NCBI RefSeq assembly: GCF_030766935.1
Contig: NZ_JASERL010000014.1
Coordinates: 1 to 64,000, forward strand
Length of the DNA stretch: 64,000 nt
Origin: Streptomyces sp. KL109B
GTDB lineage: Bacteria; Actinomycetota; Actinomycetes; Streptomycetales; Streptomycetaceae
Direction of reading: 5' to 3'
Position 1 is the stretch's first letter. Each line of letters opens with the position of its first letter. This document shows positions 27,810 through 39,676 of this stretch, in pieces. A program made the position numbers and the translations under genes. The notes below the pieces were generated by a model. That model was not told the DNA's origin and did not search any database. It was given only the letters and a program-made list of their open reading frames with translations.

Positions 27810-28777
27810 CCGCCGCCGCCGTGTCGGCCGGCGCCGCCGTGTGCGTACGCTGCGAGCAGGAGGTGCGACATGAGCGAGGCGGACCCCGGACTCTTCGGCC
27901 CGGACTCGGTGACCTGGCAGGTGCACGCCGACCCCATGATGTGGATAGCGGGGGTGCGCGCCCTGTACTTCCAGGCGCTGCACCCGCGGGCCGTGCGCGG
28001 CGTCATGCAGAACTCGGACTTCCGGCGGGACGCGTGGGGTCGGCTCATGCGGACCGCGGGTTTCGTGGGGACGACGACGTACGGGACGAGTGAGGCCGCC
28101 GAGAAGGCGGGGGCGCGGGTGCGGGGGATCCACCGGCGGCTCACGGCGCTGGACCCGGACACGGGGGAGCGGTACGGCGTCGACGAACCCGAGTTGCTGC
28201 TCTGGGTGCACTGCGCCGAGATCGACTCCTACCTGCGCGTCGCCCGCCGCTCCGGGTTCCGGCTCACCGAGGCGCAGGCCGACCGGTACATCGCCGAACA
28301 CCGCACCAGCGCCCGGCTCGTCGGCCTCGACCCGGGCGAAGTCCCGGGCAGCCAGGCCGAGTTGGCGGCGTACTTCGAGAAGGTGCGGCCCGAACTCGCC
28401 GCGGGACCCGAGGCCCGCGACGTCGACGACTTCCTGCAACGGCCGCCCGCCCACCCGCTGCTGATCCCCGCGCGCGAAGCGCTCTGGCGGCGCGTGGCCA
28501 ACCTGGCGTACGCCGCCCTGCCGCCGTACGCCCACGAGCTGTACGGCAGACGGGCGCCCGAACCGGCCGCCGTCACGCGCCGGTTGCGCGCCACCGGCAC
28601 CGCGCTGCGCCTGATTCCCGACCGGGTGCGCTGGCAACTCCCGCCCAAACACATCCTGCGCGCCATGGGGAGACTCGGTGCCGACAGCCGCCCCGCCCCG
28701 TACAAAGTCGACAGATGGGCAGCCATACTGGACGGGCCGGGGAGGGCGCAGCGAGGCGACGGGGGCGACAGCGGGAG

Positions 28778-31162
<2,385 letters not shown>

Positions 31163-31189
31163 AAACGGCGTGGCCCGCGTCACATTTCC

Positions 31190-31218
31190 TTGCGCCCGCT
31201 GATCGTCCTGCCTAGGTT
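31190..31218 (+). promoter_or_regulatory. Sigma-70-type promoter of the LacI-family gene
   Basis: TTGCGC (31190-31195), a 17-base spacer and TAGGTT (31213-31218) resemble a vegetative streptomycete promoter. The -10 box abuts the operator at 31218-31231, so bound repressor would block it. Predicted from sequence only. Confidence 0.45.
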
Positions 31219-31231
31219 GTGAGCGCTAACA
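31218..31231. promoter_or_regulatory. LacI-family operator TGTGAGCGCTAACA
   Basis: Near-palindrome centred on AGCGCT, 57 bases before the regulator start at 31288 and overlapping its predicted promoter. It is the reverse complement of the element at 32400-32413 exactly. Indicates autoregulation by the LacI-family protein. Confidence 0.8.
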
Positions 31232-31287
31232 CGCACCAGCGTGCAGCGCGAGCCGTCAATGATGAGGACCCGCGGGAGGTGGAGCGA

Positions 31288-32343
31288 ATGGCGCCCGACA
31301 GCAAGGGCGTGCAGCGCGAGCACGGCGACAAGCAGGCGGCCAAGAAGGCGGGCAAACCCGTCATGGCCGACGTCGCCCGCGCCGCAGGCGTCTCCCACCA
31401 GACCGTCTCGCGCGTCCTCAACGGCAGCCCGCAGGTACTCCCCGAGACCCGCGAACGGGTACTCGCCGCGGTCGAGCAGCTCGGCTACCGCCGCAACCGC
31501 ATCGCCCGCGCCCTCGCCATGCGCCGCAGCGGCGCCATCGGCGTCCTCACGCACAACGCGGAACTGTACGGCCGCGCCTCCACCTTCCAGGGCCTGGAAG
31601 GCGCCGCGCGCGAAGCGGGCCACGCCTGCACCGTCATCAGCCTCCGCGACACCGACGAGGACCGGGTCGCCGAATCGGTCGACTTCCTCGTCGAGAACGG
31701 CGTCGACGGACTCGTCCTCGACCTGCCCGAACGGCTCGCCACACGCGCCGTCGCCGCGGTGCCCGAGGGCGTGCCCCTCGTCATCACGGGCCGGGCCGAC
31801 GACGTGTGCACGGTCCGCGTCGACAACGTGGCAGGGGCGCACGCCGCCGTGACCGCGCTGCTCGACGCCGGGCACGACACCGTGTGGCACCTGGCGGGGC
31901 CGGCCGGCTGGGGCGAGGCCGCCGAGCGCGAGGAAGGCTGGCGGACGGCGCTGCGCGACGCGGGCCGCCCCGTGCCCGAACTCGTGCGCGGCGGCTGGAG
32001 TTTCGTCGACGGCCACCGTGCGGCGGCCGCGCTGCTCGACAGTGGCGCCACCGCCGTGTTCGTCGCCAACGACCACATGGCGCTCGGCCTGCTGAAGGCG
32101 CTCCACGAGGCAGGGGTGTCCGTGCCGGAGCGGCTCAGCGTCGTCGGCTTCGACGACATCCCGGAAGCGGCCTGGATCACCCCGGCCCTCTCCACGGTCC
32201 GCCAGGACTTCGGGGCGCTCGGCCAGCGGGCGATCGACCTGCTGGCGCGCGCCGCGACCGGTGCCTCCGGCGAGGTCGTGGACGAAGTCCTCGTACCCAC
32301 ACTGAAGTTGCGCGAGAGCAGCGGTCCGCCGCCGCGGCGCTGA
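31288..32343 (+). CDS. LacI-family regulator of the arabinose locus
   Basis: 351 residues: N-terminal HTH with MADVARAAGVSHQTVSRVLNG followed by the minor-groove hinge NRIARALAM, then a periplasmic-binding-protein-like effector domain ending in the usual VVGFDDIPEA and LLARAA segments. The ATG at 31288 has GGGAGGTGGAG just upstream; the frame extends back to a GTG inside the operator, which is unlikely. Three copies of a TGTKAGCGSTMACA operator, one at its own promoter and two before araB, mark it as the local repressor, probably released by L-arabinose. It is a LacI-type solution, unrelated to AraC of enterobacteria. Confidence 0.87.
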   Translation: MAPDSKGVQREHGDKQAAKKAGKPVMADVARAAGVSHQTVSRVLNGSPQVLPETRERVLAAVEQLGYRRNRIARALAMRRSGAIGVLTHNAELYGRASTFQGLEGAAREAGHACTVISLRDTDEDRVAESVDFLVENGVDGLVLDLPERLATRAVAAVPEGVPLVITGRADDVCTVRVDNVAGAHAAVTALLDAGHDTVWHLAGPAGWGEAAEREEGWRTALRDAGRPVPELVRGGWSFVDGHRAAAALLDSGATAVFVANDHMALGLLKALHEAGVSVPERLSVVGFDDIPEAAWITPALSTVRQDFGALGQRAIDLLARAATGASGEVVDEVLVPTLKLRESSGPPPRR

Positions 32344-32399
32344 GAACCAGCACCGGACAACCAAACCCCCTCCCGTCCCCGTCCGACCGAAGGGTCTGA

Positions 32400-32413
32400 T
32401 GTTAGCGCTCACA
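32400..32413. promoter_or_regulatory. Operator 1 of the ara operon, TGTTAGCGCTCACA
   Basis: Exact reverse complement of the element at 31218-31231, flanked by A and T so that the symmetry extends to 16 bp. It lies 81 bases before the araB start. Confidence 0.8.
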
Positions 32414-32432
32414 TGTTGATCCCGCGCCGCGA

Positions 32433-32446
32433 TGTTAGCGGTCACA
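32433..32446. promoter_or_regulatory. Operator 2 of the ara operon, TGTTAGCGGTCACA
   Basis: Same element with one central change (CT to GT). It is offset 33 bases, about three helical turns, from operator 1. This places both on the same DNA face and suggests cooperative binding. Confidence 0.78.
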
Positions 32447-32493
32447 TGCCCTGATTCATTGCCTTTCTTCGCTTTCTTCCGCCAGGAGTCACC

Positions 32494-34221
32494 GTGTCCC
32501 ATTCCCCGGTCCCCGAGTACGTCATCGGCATCGACTACGGCTCGCTCTCCGGCCGCGCCGTCGTCGTCCGTGTCTCGGACGGCGCGCAGCTCGGCAGCGC
32601 CGTGCACGCCTACGCGAACGCGGTGATCACCGAGGAGCTGCCCGGCGGCGGCCCCGCGCTCGGCGTCGACTGGGCGCTCCAGGACACCCGCGACTGGGTC
32701 GAGGTCCTCACCCGGGCCGTGCCCAAGGCGCTCGCCGCCGCCGGTGTCGACGCGTCCCAAGTCGTCGGCATCGGCACCGACTTCACCGCCTGCACCGTGC
32801 TGCCCGCGCTCGCCGACGGCACCCCGCTGCGCGAGGTCGCCCCTGACCGCCCGCACGCCTGGCCCAAGCTGTGGAAGCACCACGCCGCGCAGGGGCAGGC
32901 CGACCGCATCAACTCCCTTGCCGCCGAGCGCGGTGAGACGTGGCTCGCCCGCTACGGCGGCAAGATCTCCTCCGAGTGGGAGTACGCCAAGGCGCTCCAG
33001 GTCCTGGAGGAGGACCCGGAGACGTACGAGCGCGCCGAGCGGTGGATCGAGGCAGCGGACTGGATCATCTGGCAGCTGACGGGCGTCGAGACCCGCAACA
33101 CCTGCACCGCCGGGTACAAGGGCATCTTCCAGGACGGCGGCTACCCGTCCGAGGACTTCCTCGCCGCCCTCAACCCCGGCTTCGCGGGCTTCACTTCGAA
33201 GCTCACGGACGGGATCGGCACCCGCTCCGGCCCCGACGGGGGAGCGGAGCCGGACCTCGCCCCGCTCGGCGGGCTCGCCGGCCGCCTCTCTGCCGCCGCG
33301 GCCCGCCTCACCGGCCTCCCGGAGGGCATCGCGGTCGCCGTCGGGAACGTCGACGCGCATGTCACCTCCGCCGCCGCCGACGCCGTCGAGCCGGGCCAGA
33401 TGACCGCCATCATGGGCACGTCGACCTGCCACGTCATGCCGTCCGACAAGCTCGCCGAGGTCCCCGGCATGTGCGGCGTCGTCCGCGACGGCATCGTCCC
33501 TGGACTGTACGGATACGAGGCCGGGCAGTCCGGCGTCGGCGACATCTTCGGCTGGTTCACCGACCACCAAGTGCCCCCGGCGTACCACGCGGAGGCCGAG
33601 CGGCGCTGCGTCAGCCTGCACACGTACCTCAGCGAACTCGCCGCCGCCCAAGAGGTCGGCGAGCACGGCCTCGTGGCGCTCGACTGGCACAGCGGAAACC
33701 GCTCCGTCCTCGTCGACCACCGCCTCACCGGCGTCATCGCGGGACTCACCCTCTACACCAAGCCCGAGGACGTCTACCGGGCGCTCGTCGAGGCCACCGC
33801 GTTCGGCGCCCGCACCATCGTCGAGGCCTTCAACGACTCCGGGGTCCCCGTCACCGAGTTCATCGCCGCCGGCGGCCTCGTACAGAACCCGCTCGTCATG
33901 CAGGTGTACGCCGACGTCCTCAACATGCCGCTGTCCACGGTCGGTTCGGACCAGGGGCCCGCCCTCGGCTCCGCCATCCACGCCGCCGTCGCCGCCGGAC
34001 GCTACGCCGACATCCGCGAGGCCGCCCACGCCATGGGCGCCCGCACCCGCGACGCCTGGCTGCCCGACCCCGAGCGCGCCGCCGCCTACGACCGCCTCTA
34101 CGCCCAGTACCGCCACCTGCACGACCACCTCGCCGACGGCACCGTCCTGCACGCCCTGCACGACATCAAGTCCGACGCCGCCCACCGCAAGAGCAACCGC
34201 CAGGGAGTCCCCGCCGCATGA
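32494..34221 (+). CDS. araB: L-ribulokinase
   Basis: 575 residues, the full FGGY-kinase length. ATP and sugar motifs are visible: IGIDYGSLSGRAVVVRV at the start, GIGTDFTACTVLP, MGTSTCHVM, and the C-terminal AAGGLVQNPLVMQVYADV signature. It phosphorylates L-ribulose to L-ribulose-5-phosphate in the cytoplasm. GTG start after CAGGAG. First gene of the ara operon, directly under two operators; its stop overlaps the araD start (ATGA). Confidence 0.95.
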   Translation: MSHSPVPEYVIGIDYGSLSGRAVVVRVSDGAQLGSAVHAYANAVITEELPGGGPALGVDWALQDTRDWVEVLTRAVPKALAAAGVDASQVVGIGTDFTACTVLPALADGTPLREVAPDRPHAWPKLWKHHAAQGQADRINSLAAERGETWLARYGGKISSEWEYAKALQVLEEDPETYERAERWIEAADWIIWQLTGVETRNTCTAGYKGIFQDGGYPSEDFLAALNPGFAGFTSKLTDGIGTRSGPDGGAEPDLAPLGGLAGRLSAAAARLTGLPEGIAVAVGNVDAHVTSAAADAVEPGQMTAIMGTSTCHVMPSDKLAEVPGMCGVVRDGIVPGLYGYEAGQSGVGDIFGWFTDHQVPPAYHAEAERRCVSLHTYLSELAAAQEVGEHGLVALDWHSGNRSVLVDHRLTGVIAGLTLYTKPEDVYRALVEATAFGARTIVEAFNDSGVPVTEFIAAGGLVQNPLVMQVYADVLNMPLSTVGSDQGPALGSAIHAAVAAGRYADIREAAHAMGARTRDAWLPDPERAAAYDRLYAQYRHLHDHLADGTVLHALHDIKSDAAHRKSNRQGVPAA

Positions 34222-34931
34222 GCACCGCCATCGAACTGCCCACGCCCGAAGGCACCTCGCTCACCCTCGCCGCGTTCGTCGACGCCCTCGACACCGCCCG
34301 GCGCGAGGTCTGCGAGCTGCACGCCGAACTCGTCACGAACCGGCTCGTCACCTGGACCTCCGGCAATGTGTCGGGCCGGGTCCCCGGCACCGACCTGTTC
34401 GTCATCAAGCCGTCCGGGATCTCGTACGAGGACCTCACCCCGCAGGCGCTTTCCGTGTGCGACCTCGACGGCAAGCAGTTGGCCGGCCCGCTGCGCCCGT
34501 CCAGCGACACGGCCGCGCACGCCTACGTGTACCGGAACATGCCGGAGGTCGGCGGCGTCGTGCACACCCACTCCGGGTACGCCACCGCGTTCGCGGCCCG
34601 CGGCGAGGCCATCGACTGTGTCATCACCGCCATGGCCGACGAGTTCGGCGCCGAGATCCCGCTCGGCCCGTTCGCGCTGATCGGCGACGACTCCATCGGG
34701 CGCGGCATCGTCGCCACCCTCAAGGAGCACCGCTCGCCCGCCGTGCTCATGCAGAACCACGGCGTGTTCACCGTCGGCAAGGACGCCAAGGCCGCGGTCA
34801 AGGCCGCCGTGATGTGCGAGGACGTCGCCCGCACCGTCCACCTCACCCGCACCCTCGGCGCCCCGCTGCCGATCGCCCAGGCCGACATCGACCGCCTCTA
34901 CGCCCGCTACCAGAACGCGTACGGCCAGTAG
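34218..34931 (+). CDS. araD: L-ribulose-5-phosphate 4-epimerase
   Basis: 237-residue class II aldolase/epimerase. The segments TSGNVSGRVPG and VIKPSGISYEDL, the metal-binding HTHSGYATAFA and a third His in LMQNHGVFTVG are those of AraD. It converts L-ribulose-5-phosphate to D-xylulose-5-phosphate, feeding the pentose phosphate pathway. The start overlaps the araB stop, so it is translationally coupled. Confidence 0.94.
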   Translation: MSTAIELPTPEGTSLTLAAFVDALDTARREVCELHAELVTNRLVTWTSGNVSGRVPGTDLFVIKPSGISYEDLTPQALSVCDLDGKQLAGPLRPSSDTAAHAYVYRNMPEVGGVVHTHSGYATAFAARGEAIDCVITAMADEFGAEIPLGPFALIGDDSIGRGIVATLKEHRSPAVLMQNHGVFTVGKDAKAAVKAAVMCEDVARTVHLTRTLGAPLPIAQADIDRLYARYQNAYGQ

Positions 34932-35007
34932 GCACGGCCGGCCAGTAGCCACGGCCCGTAGGCACCATCGACCGCCGCAAGACATTTCGCACCACAGGAG
35001 CACCACC

Positions 35008-36471
35008 ATGACCATCTGGTTCCTCACCGGCAGCCAGCACCTCTACGGCGAGGAGACCCTCGCCCAGGTCGCCGAGCAGTCCCGCGCCATCGCCGAGCAA
35101 CTCCCGTTCGACGTCGAGTGGAAGCCCGTCCTCACCGGCACCGACGAGATCCGCCGCACCCTCACCGCCGCCACCGCCGACGACGAGTGCACCGGTGTCA
35201 TCGCCTGGATGCACACCTTCTCCCCGGCCAAGATGTGGATCACCGGCCTGGACGCGCTGCGCAAGCCGCTGCTGCACCTGCACACGCAGGCCAACACGGC
35301 GCTGCCGTGGGACACCATCGACATGGACTTCATGAACCTGAACCAGGCCGCCCACGGCGACCGCGAGTTCGGGTACATCCAGACGCGGCTCGCCCAGCCG
35401 CGCAAGACCGTCGCCGGGCACGTCACCGACCCGGCCGTCCAGTCCTCCCTCACCTCCTGGGAGCGCGCCACGCGCGGCGCCGCCGCCTTCCGCTCCACCC
35501 GGCTCGCCCGCATCGGCGACAACATGCGCGGCGTCGCCGTCACCGAGGGCGACAAGGTCGAGGCCGAGCTGCGGTTCGGCGCGTCCGTCAACACGTACGC
35601 CGTGAACGACCTGGTCGAGGTCGTCGACGCGGTCACCGATGAGCAGATCGACGCGCTCGTCGACACGTACAAGAACGAGTACGACATCGCGCCCGAACTC
35701 CTCGGCGAGCGCTACGAGTCGCTGCGCTACGCCGCCCGGATCGAGGCGGGTCTGCGCACCTTCCTCACCGAGGGCGGCTTCACCGCGTTCACCTCCAACT
35801 TCGAGGACCTGGGCGGGCTTCGCCAGCTCCCCGGCCTCGCCGTGCAGCGGCTGATGGCCGACGGCTACGGCTTCGGCGGCGAGGGCGACTGGAAGACGGC
35901 GCTGCTGCTGCGCGCCCTGAAAGCGATGACTCCGGAGGGCGGCGGCACGTCCTTCATGGAGGACTACACGTACGACCTCGCGCCCGACGGCGCGGGCCTC
36001 ATCCTCGGGGCGCACATGCTGGAGGTGTGTCCGAGCATCGCCGCCGGAAAGCCCCGCCTGGAAATCCACCCGCTGGGCATCGGCGACCGCGAGGACCCGG
36101 TCCGCATGGTCTTCGACGCCGCGCCCGGCGACGGTGTCACCATCGCCATCTCCGACCTGGGCGACCGCTTCCGGTTCACCGCCAACACCATCGAGGTCGT
36201 CGAGCCCCCGCACCCGATGCCGAACCTGCCGGTCGCGCGCGCCGTCTGGGCGCCCGCCCCCGACCTGCGTACCTCCACCGAGTGCTGGCTGACCGCCGGC
36301 GGCGCCCACCACACCGTCCTGTCCACCGCCCTCACCGCCGAGAACCTCGCCGACCTGGCGGACATCCTCGACGTCGAACTCGCCCTGATCGACGGGTCGA
36401 CCACCACCCGCTCCTTCGCGCACGAACTGCGCTGGAACGCCGCGTTCCACCGCCTCCACCAGGCGATCTGA
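35008..36471 (+). CDS. araA: L-arabinose isomerase
   Basis: 487 residues, close to the family length of about 500. It begins IWFLTGSQHLYGEE, then shows MHTFSPAKMWI, TQANTALPWDTIDMDFMNLNQ (only part is needed to identify it), the catalytic Glu in MEDYTYDL and the His of the metal site in LGAHMLEVCP. It isomerises L-arabinose to L-ribulose with Mn2+. ATG preceded by CACAGGAG; 76 bases after araD. Confidence 0.95.
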   Translation: MTIWFLTGSQHLYGEETLAQVAEQSRAIAEQLPFDVEWKPVLTGTDEIRRTLTAATADDECTGVIAWMHTFSPAKMWITGLDALRKPLLHLHTQANTALPWDTIDMDFMNLNQAAHGDREFGYIQTRLAQPRKTVAGHVTDPAVQSSLTSWERATRGAAAFRSTRLARIGDNMRGVAVTEGDKVEAELRFGASVNTYAVNDLVEVVDAVTDEQIDALVDTYKNEYDIAPELLGERYESLRYAARIEAGLRTFLTEGGFTAFTSNFEDLGGLRQLPGLAVQRLMADGYGFGGEGDWKTALLLRALKAMTPEGGGTSFMEDYTYDLAPDGAGLILGAHMLEVCPSIAAGKPRLEIHPLGIGDREDPVRMVFDAAPGDGVTIAISDLGDRFRFTANTIEVVEPPHPMPNLPVARAVWAPAPDLRTSTECWLTAGGAHHTVLSTALTAENLADLADILDVELALIDGSTTTRSFAHELRWNAAFHRLHQAI

Positions 36472-36524
36472 GTCCGCAAGGAATCCACAGACAACCCGCA
36501 CGCACAATGAAGTGAGTACGACCC

Positions 36525-38276
36525 ATGCAGCAACTGGCCAGCGGGCTGCGTCTTGACATCAACGGGATCGACTACGCCCTCGTGGGCATGTACTTCGTCG
36601 TCGTCCTCGGCATCGGGTTCGCCGCCCGCCGCTCCATCAAGACCAGCCTCGACTTCTTCCTCTCCGGCCGCTCCCTGCCCGCCTGGATCACCGGTCTGGG
36701 CTTCATATCCGCCAACCTCGGCGCCACCGAGATCCTCGGCATGGCCGCCAACGGCGCCCAGTACGGCGTCTACGTCACGCACTGGTACTGGATCGGCGCC
36801 ATCCCCGCCATGGTCTTCCTCGGCCTGGTGATGATGCCGTTCTACTACAAGTCGAAGGTGCGCTCGGTCCCCGAGTTCCTGCTGCTCAGGTACGACAAGT
36901 CGGCGCACCTGCTCAGCTCCATCCTCTTCGCGGTCGCCTCCGTGCTGATCGCCGGAGTCAACCTGTACGCCCTCGGGCTCGTCGTGCAGGCGCTGCTCGG
37001 CTGGCCGCAGTGGGTCGCGATCGTCGTCGCCGGCGCGTTCGTCCTCGCGTACATCACCATCGGCGGCCTGTCCTCGGCGATCTACAACGAGGTCCTTCAG
37101 TTCTTCGTGATCCTCGCCGCGCTGATCCCGCTGACCATCGTCGGCCTGCGCCGCGTCGGCGGCTGGGGCGGGCTCTCGCACACCCTGGAGTCGGGCCACG
37201 GCCACAACTTCATGACGGCGTGGGGCGGTACGGGGATCGGTGAGGCCAACCCGCTCGGCGCCAACTGGCTGACCATCGTGCTCGGCCTCGGCTTCGTCAT
37301 CTCCTTCGGCTACTGGACCACCAACTTCGCCGAGGTGCAGCGCGCCCTGTCCGCCAAGGACCTCTCGGCCGCGCAGCGCACACCGCTCATCGCCGCGTTC
37401 CCGAAGATGTTCATCGTGTTCCTGGTGATGATCCCGGGCCTGGTCGTCGCCGCCCTCGTGCCGAAGATCGGCACCGCGGGCTCCGACCTCACGTACAACG
37501 ACGCGATCCCGTACCTGATGGAGCGGCTGCTGCCGAACGGTGTCCTCGGCATCGCCGTCACCGGTCTGCTCGCCGCGTTCATGGCGGGCATGGCGGCGAA
37601 CGTGTCGTCGTTCAACACCGTGTTCACGACGGACATCTGGGCCCGTTACGTCAAGAAGGACGCGGACGACGCGCACTACCTGCGCACCGGCAAGATCGTC
37701 ACGGTGGTGGGTGTGCTGATATCGGTCGGGACGGCCTTCCTGGCCTCGTCCTTCTCGAACATCATGAACTACCTCCAGACCCTGTTCTCCTTCTTCAACA
37801 CCCCGATGTTCGTCGTCTTCATCATCGGCATGTTCTGGAAGCGGACCTCGGTCAAGTCCGGCTTCTGGGGCCTGCTCTCGGGCACAGTCGCGGCGATGGT
37901 CAACTACTTCGTCGTCTACAAGGGCGGCCTCGTCGACATCCCCACCGACCAGGGCGCCAACTTCGTCTCCGGCATCGTCTCGCTCGTCGTCGGCGCGCTC
38001 GTCATGGTGCTCGTCACCCTGTTCACCGCGCCGAAGCCGGAGCACGAGATCGCGGGCCTGGTCTACGGGACGACGGCGCCGGACCCGAACACGGAGCCGC
38101 TCGAACTGTCCGGGACGGACCTCGGCGGCCAGGGCGGCGTGGCCACCGCCACCCGCACCGAGACGGCCCTCGCGGCGGCCGACACCGAGCCCGTCGTCTG
38201 GTACCGGCGGCCCGCCGTCCTCGGCTGGAGCGCGCTGATCCTCGCCCTCGCCCTCTACATCCCGTACTGGAGCTGA
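36525..38276 (+). CDS. Sodium:solute symporter (SGLT-like), probable arabinose carrier
   Basis: 583 residues with about 13-14 membrane helices. The first helices contain FFLSGRSLPAWITGLGFISANLGATE, the start of the SSS/SGLT family (only the GRSLP...SANLG part is diagnostic), and ATEILGMAANG matches bacterial sugar symporters such as vSGLT. A cytoplasmic C-terminal segment of about 60 residues precedes one final helix. It is located in the ara operon 53 bases after araA, so L-arabinose or another pentose is the likely substrate (inference). Confidence 0.87.
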   Translation: MQQLASGLRLDINGIDYALVGMYFVVVLGIGFAARRSIKTSLDFFLSGRSLPAWITGLGFISANLGATEILGMAANGAQYGVYVTHWYWIGAIPAMVFLGLVMMPFYYKSKVRSVPEFLLLRYDKSAHLLSSILFAVASVLIAGVNLYALGLVVQALLGWPQWVAIVVAGAFVLAYITIGGLSSAIYNEVLQFFVILAALIPLTIVGLRRVGGWGGLSHTLESGHGHNFMTAWGGTGIGEANPLGANWLTIVLGLGFVISFGYWTTNFAEVQRALSAKDLSAAQRTPLIAAFPKMFIVFLVMIPGLVVAALVPKIGTAGSDLTYNDAIPYLMERLLPNGVLGIAVTGLLAAFMAGMAANVSSFNTVFTTDIWARYVKKDADDAHYLRTGKIVTVVGVLISVGTAFLASSFSNIMNYLQTLFSFFNTPMFVVFIIGMFWKRTSVKSGFWGLLSGTVAAMVNYFVVYKGGLVDIPTDQGANFVSGIVSLVVGALVMVLVTLFTAPKPEHEIAGLVYGTTAPDPNTEPLELSGTDLGGQGGVATATRTETALAAADTEPVVWYRRPAVLGWSALILALALYIPYWS

Positions 38277-38279
38277 CGC

Positions 38280-38600
38280 ATGACGACGACACCCGCACCC
38301 CAGTCGGACAACGAAGCCCTGCAACAGGAAGTCGACGCGCTGGAGCAGGAGTCGGGCACGGCGTCCGCCCTCTTCGACATCCGGCTCGTCATCGGCGGCC
38401 TGTTCGTCGCCTACGGACTCGTCCTCACGGTCCTCGGCTTCGGCGCCTCCGATGCCGAGATCGACAAGGCGCAGGGCCTCAACCTCAACCTGTGGACCGG
38501 CGGCGGGATGCTCCTGCTCGGCCTGGCCTTCCTGGTGTGGAGGCACTTCGGCGAGGGCGGAAAGGGCCGCCGCACCCGCGACACCAGCGCGAACAGCTGA
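38280..38600 (+). CDS. Small two-helix membrane protein of the ara operon
   Basis: 106 residues: an acidic N-terminus (about 35 residues, Glu/Gln-rich), two hydrophobic helices (IGGLFVAYGLVLTVLGF and MLLLGLAFLVW) and a basic C-terminus. It begins three bases after the symporter stop, so it is coupled to it. It could be an accessory subunit, like the small partners of some SSS carriers. No family function is known to me. Confidence 0.7.
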   Translation: MTTTPAPQSDNEALQQEVDALEQESGTASALFDIRLVIGGLFVAYGLVLTVLGFGASDAEIDKAQGLNLNLWTGGGMLLLGLAFLVWRHFGEGGKGRRTRDTSANS

Positions 38601-38635
38601 CGGCATTTGATCGTTCTGAACGAGGAGAAGACCGC

Positions 38636-39676
38636 ATGACCGACCGTGTGACGCCCCCGGACGACATCCCGAACCCGATCGTCCTGCAACGCGCCGACCC
38701 GTGCGTGCTGCGCCACGAAGGGACGTACTACTTCACCGCGTCCCACCCCGCGTACGACCGGATCGTGCTGCGCGGGGCCGAGCGGCTCGCCGCCCTGCAG
38801 GCGGCCGACGAGGTGACGATCTGGGAGCGTCACACGGAAGGACCGCGGTCCCATCTCATCTGGGCGCCGGAACTGCACCGGGTCGACGGCCGCTGGTACG
38901 TGTACTACGCCGCCGCCCCCGACGAGACGCCGAAGGCCGACGTCCCCGGCGCCAACGAGACGTTCAACCACCGGATATACGTCCTGGAGTGCGCGGCCGA
39001 CGACCCGCTCACGGGGGAGTGGGTGGATCGGGGCCAGGTCGACACCGGCTGGGAGTCGTTCGCCCTCGACGCCACCAGCTTCGTCCTCGACGGACGGCAG
39101 TACCTGGTGTGGGCGCAGCAGGACAACGCGATCCGCGGCCACTCCAACCTCTACATCGCGCCGATGGCGAACCCGTGGACCCTCGGCGGCCCGGCCGTCC
39201 TCCTCACCCGTCCCGAATTCGACTGGGAGATCAAGGGGTTCTGGGTCAACGAGGGCCCGTCCGTGCTGGTCCGCGAGGGGCGGGTGTTCCTCACGTACTC
39301 GGGCGCCGCCACCGGCATCGACTACGCGATGGGGCTGCTGACGGCGGACGCGGGCGGCGACCTCCTGGACCCGGCCTCCTGGACCAAGTCCCCGGACCCC
39401 GTCTTCGTCTCCGAGCCCGCAGGCGGCCAGTACGGCCCCGGCCACAACTCGTTCACCACCACCGAGGACGGCGACACGGTCCTCGTCTACCACGCCCGTA
39501 CCTACACGGAGATCGTCGGCGACCCGCTCCGCGACCCCAACCGGCACGCCCGCGCGCAGATCCTGCCGTTCGACGCCGACGGCGAACCGGTGTGGGGCGT
39601 GCCCGTCGCCGACACCCGCCCGACCCCTTCGGCCGACGAGACGGCCGTCCTGCCCGCGACGGGTCTGTCCCGGTGA
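38636..39676 (+). CDS. GH43 family glycoside hydrolase (arabinosidase-type), intracellular
   Basis: 346-residue five-bladed propeller enzyme. The three carboxylates of GH43 are recognisable: Asp in QRADPCVLRHEGTYY, Asp in ALDATSFVLDG and Glu in WVNEGPSVLV. There is no signal peptide, so it acts on imported short arabino-oligosaccharides and releases arabinose for araA. ATG at 38636 after CGAGGAGA. Its stop overlaps the following MFS gene (GTGA), pairing hydrolase and importer. Confidence 0.87.
   Translation: MTDRVTPPDDIPNPIVLQRADPCVLRHEGTYYFTASHPAYDRIVLRGAERLAALQAADEVTIWERHTEGPRSHLIWAPELHRVDGRWYVYYAAAPDETPKADVPGANETFNHRIYVLECAADDPLTGEWVDRGQVDTGWESFALDATSFVLDGRQYLVWAQQDNAIRGHSNLYIAPMANPWTLGGPAVLLTRPEFDWEIKGFWVNEGPSVLVREGRVFLTYSGAATGIDYAMGLLTADAGGDLLDPASWTKSPDPVFVSEPAGGQYGPGHNSFTTTEDGDTVLVYHARTYTEIVGDPLRDPNRHARAQILPFDADGEPVWGVPVADTRPTPSADETAVLPATGLSR

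Noticed and set aside
31180..34185. 1001-codon minus-strand frame
   Set aside because: Antisense of the LacI regulator and araB, both with clear motifs.
35964..38606. 880-codon minus-strand frame
   Set aside because: Antisense of the symporter and araA end. Asp/Glu/His-rich filler sequence without domains.
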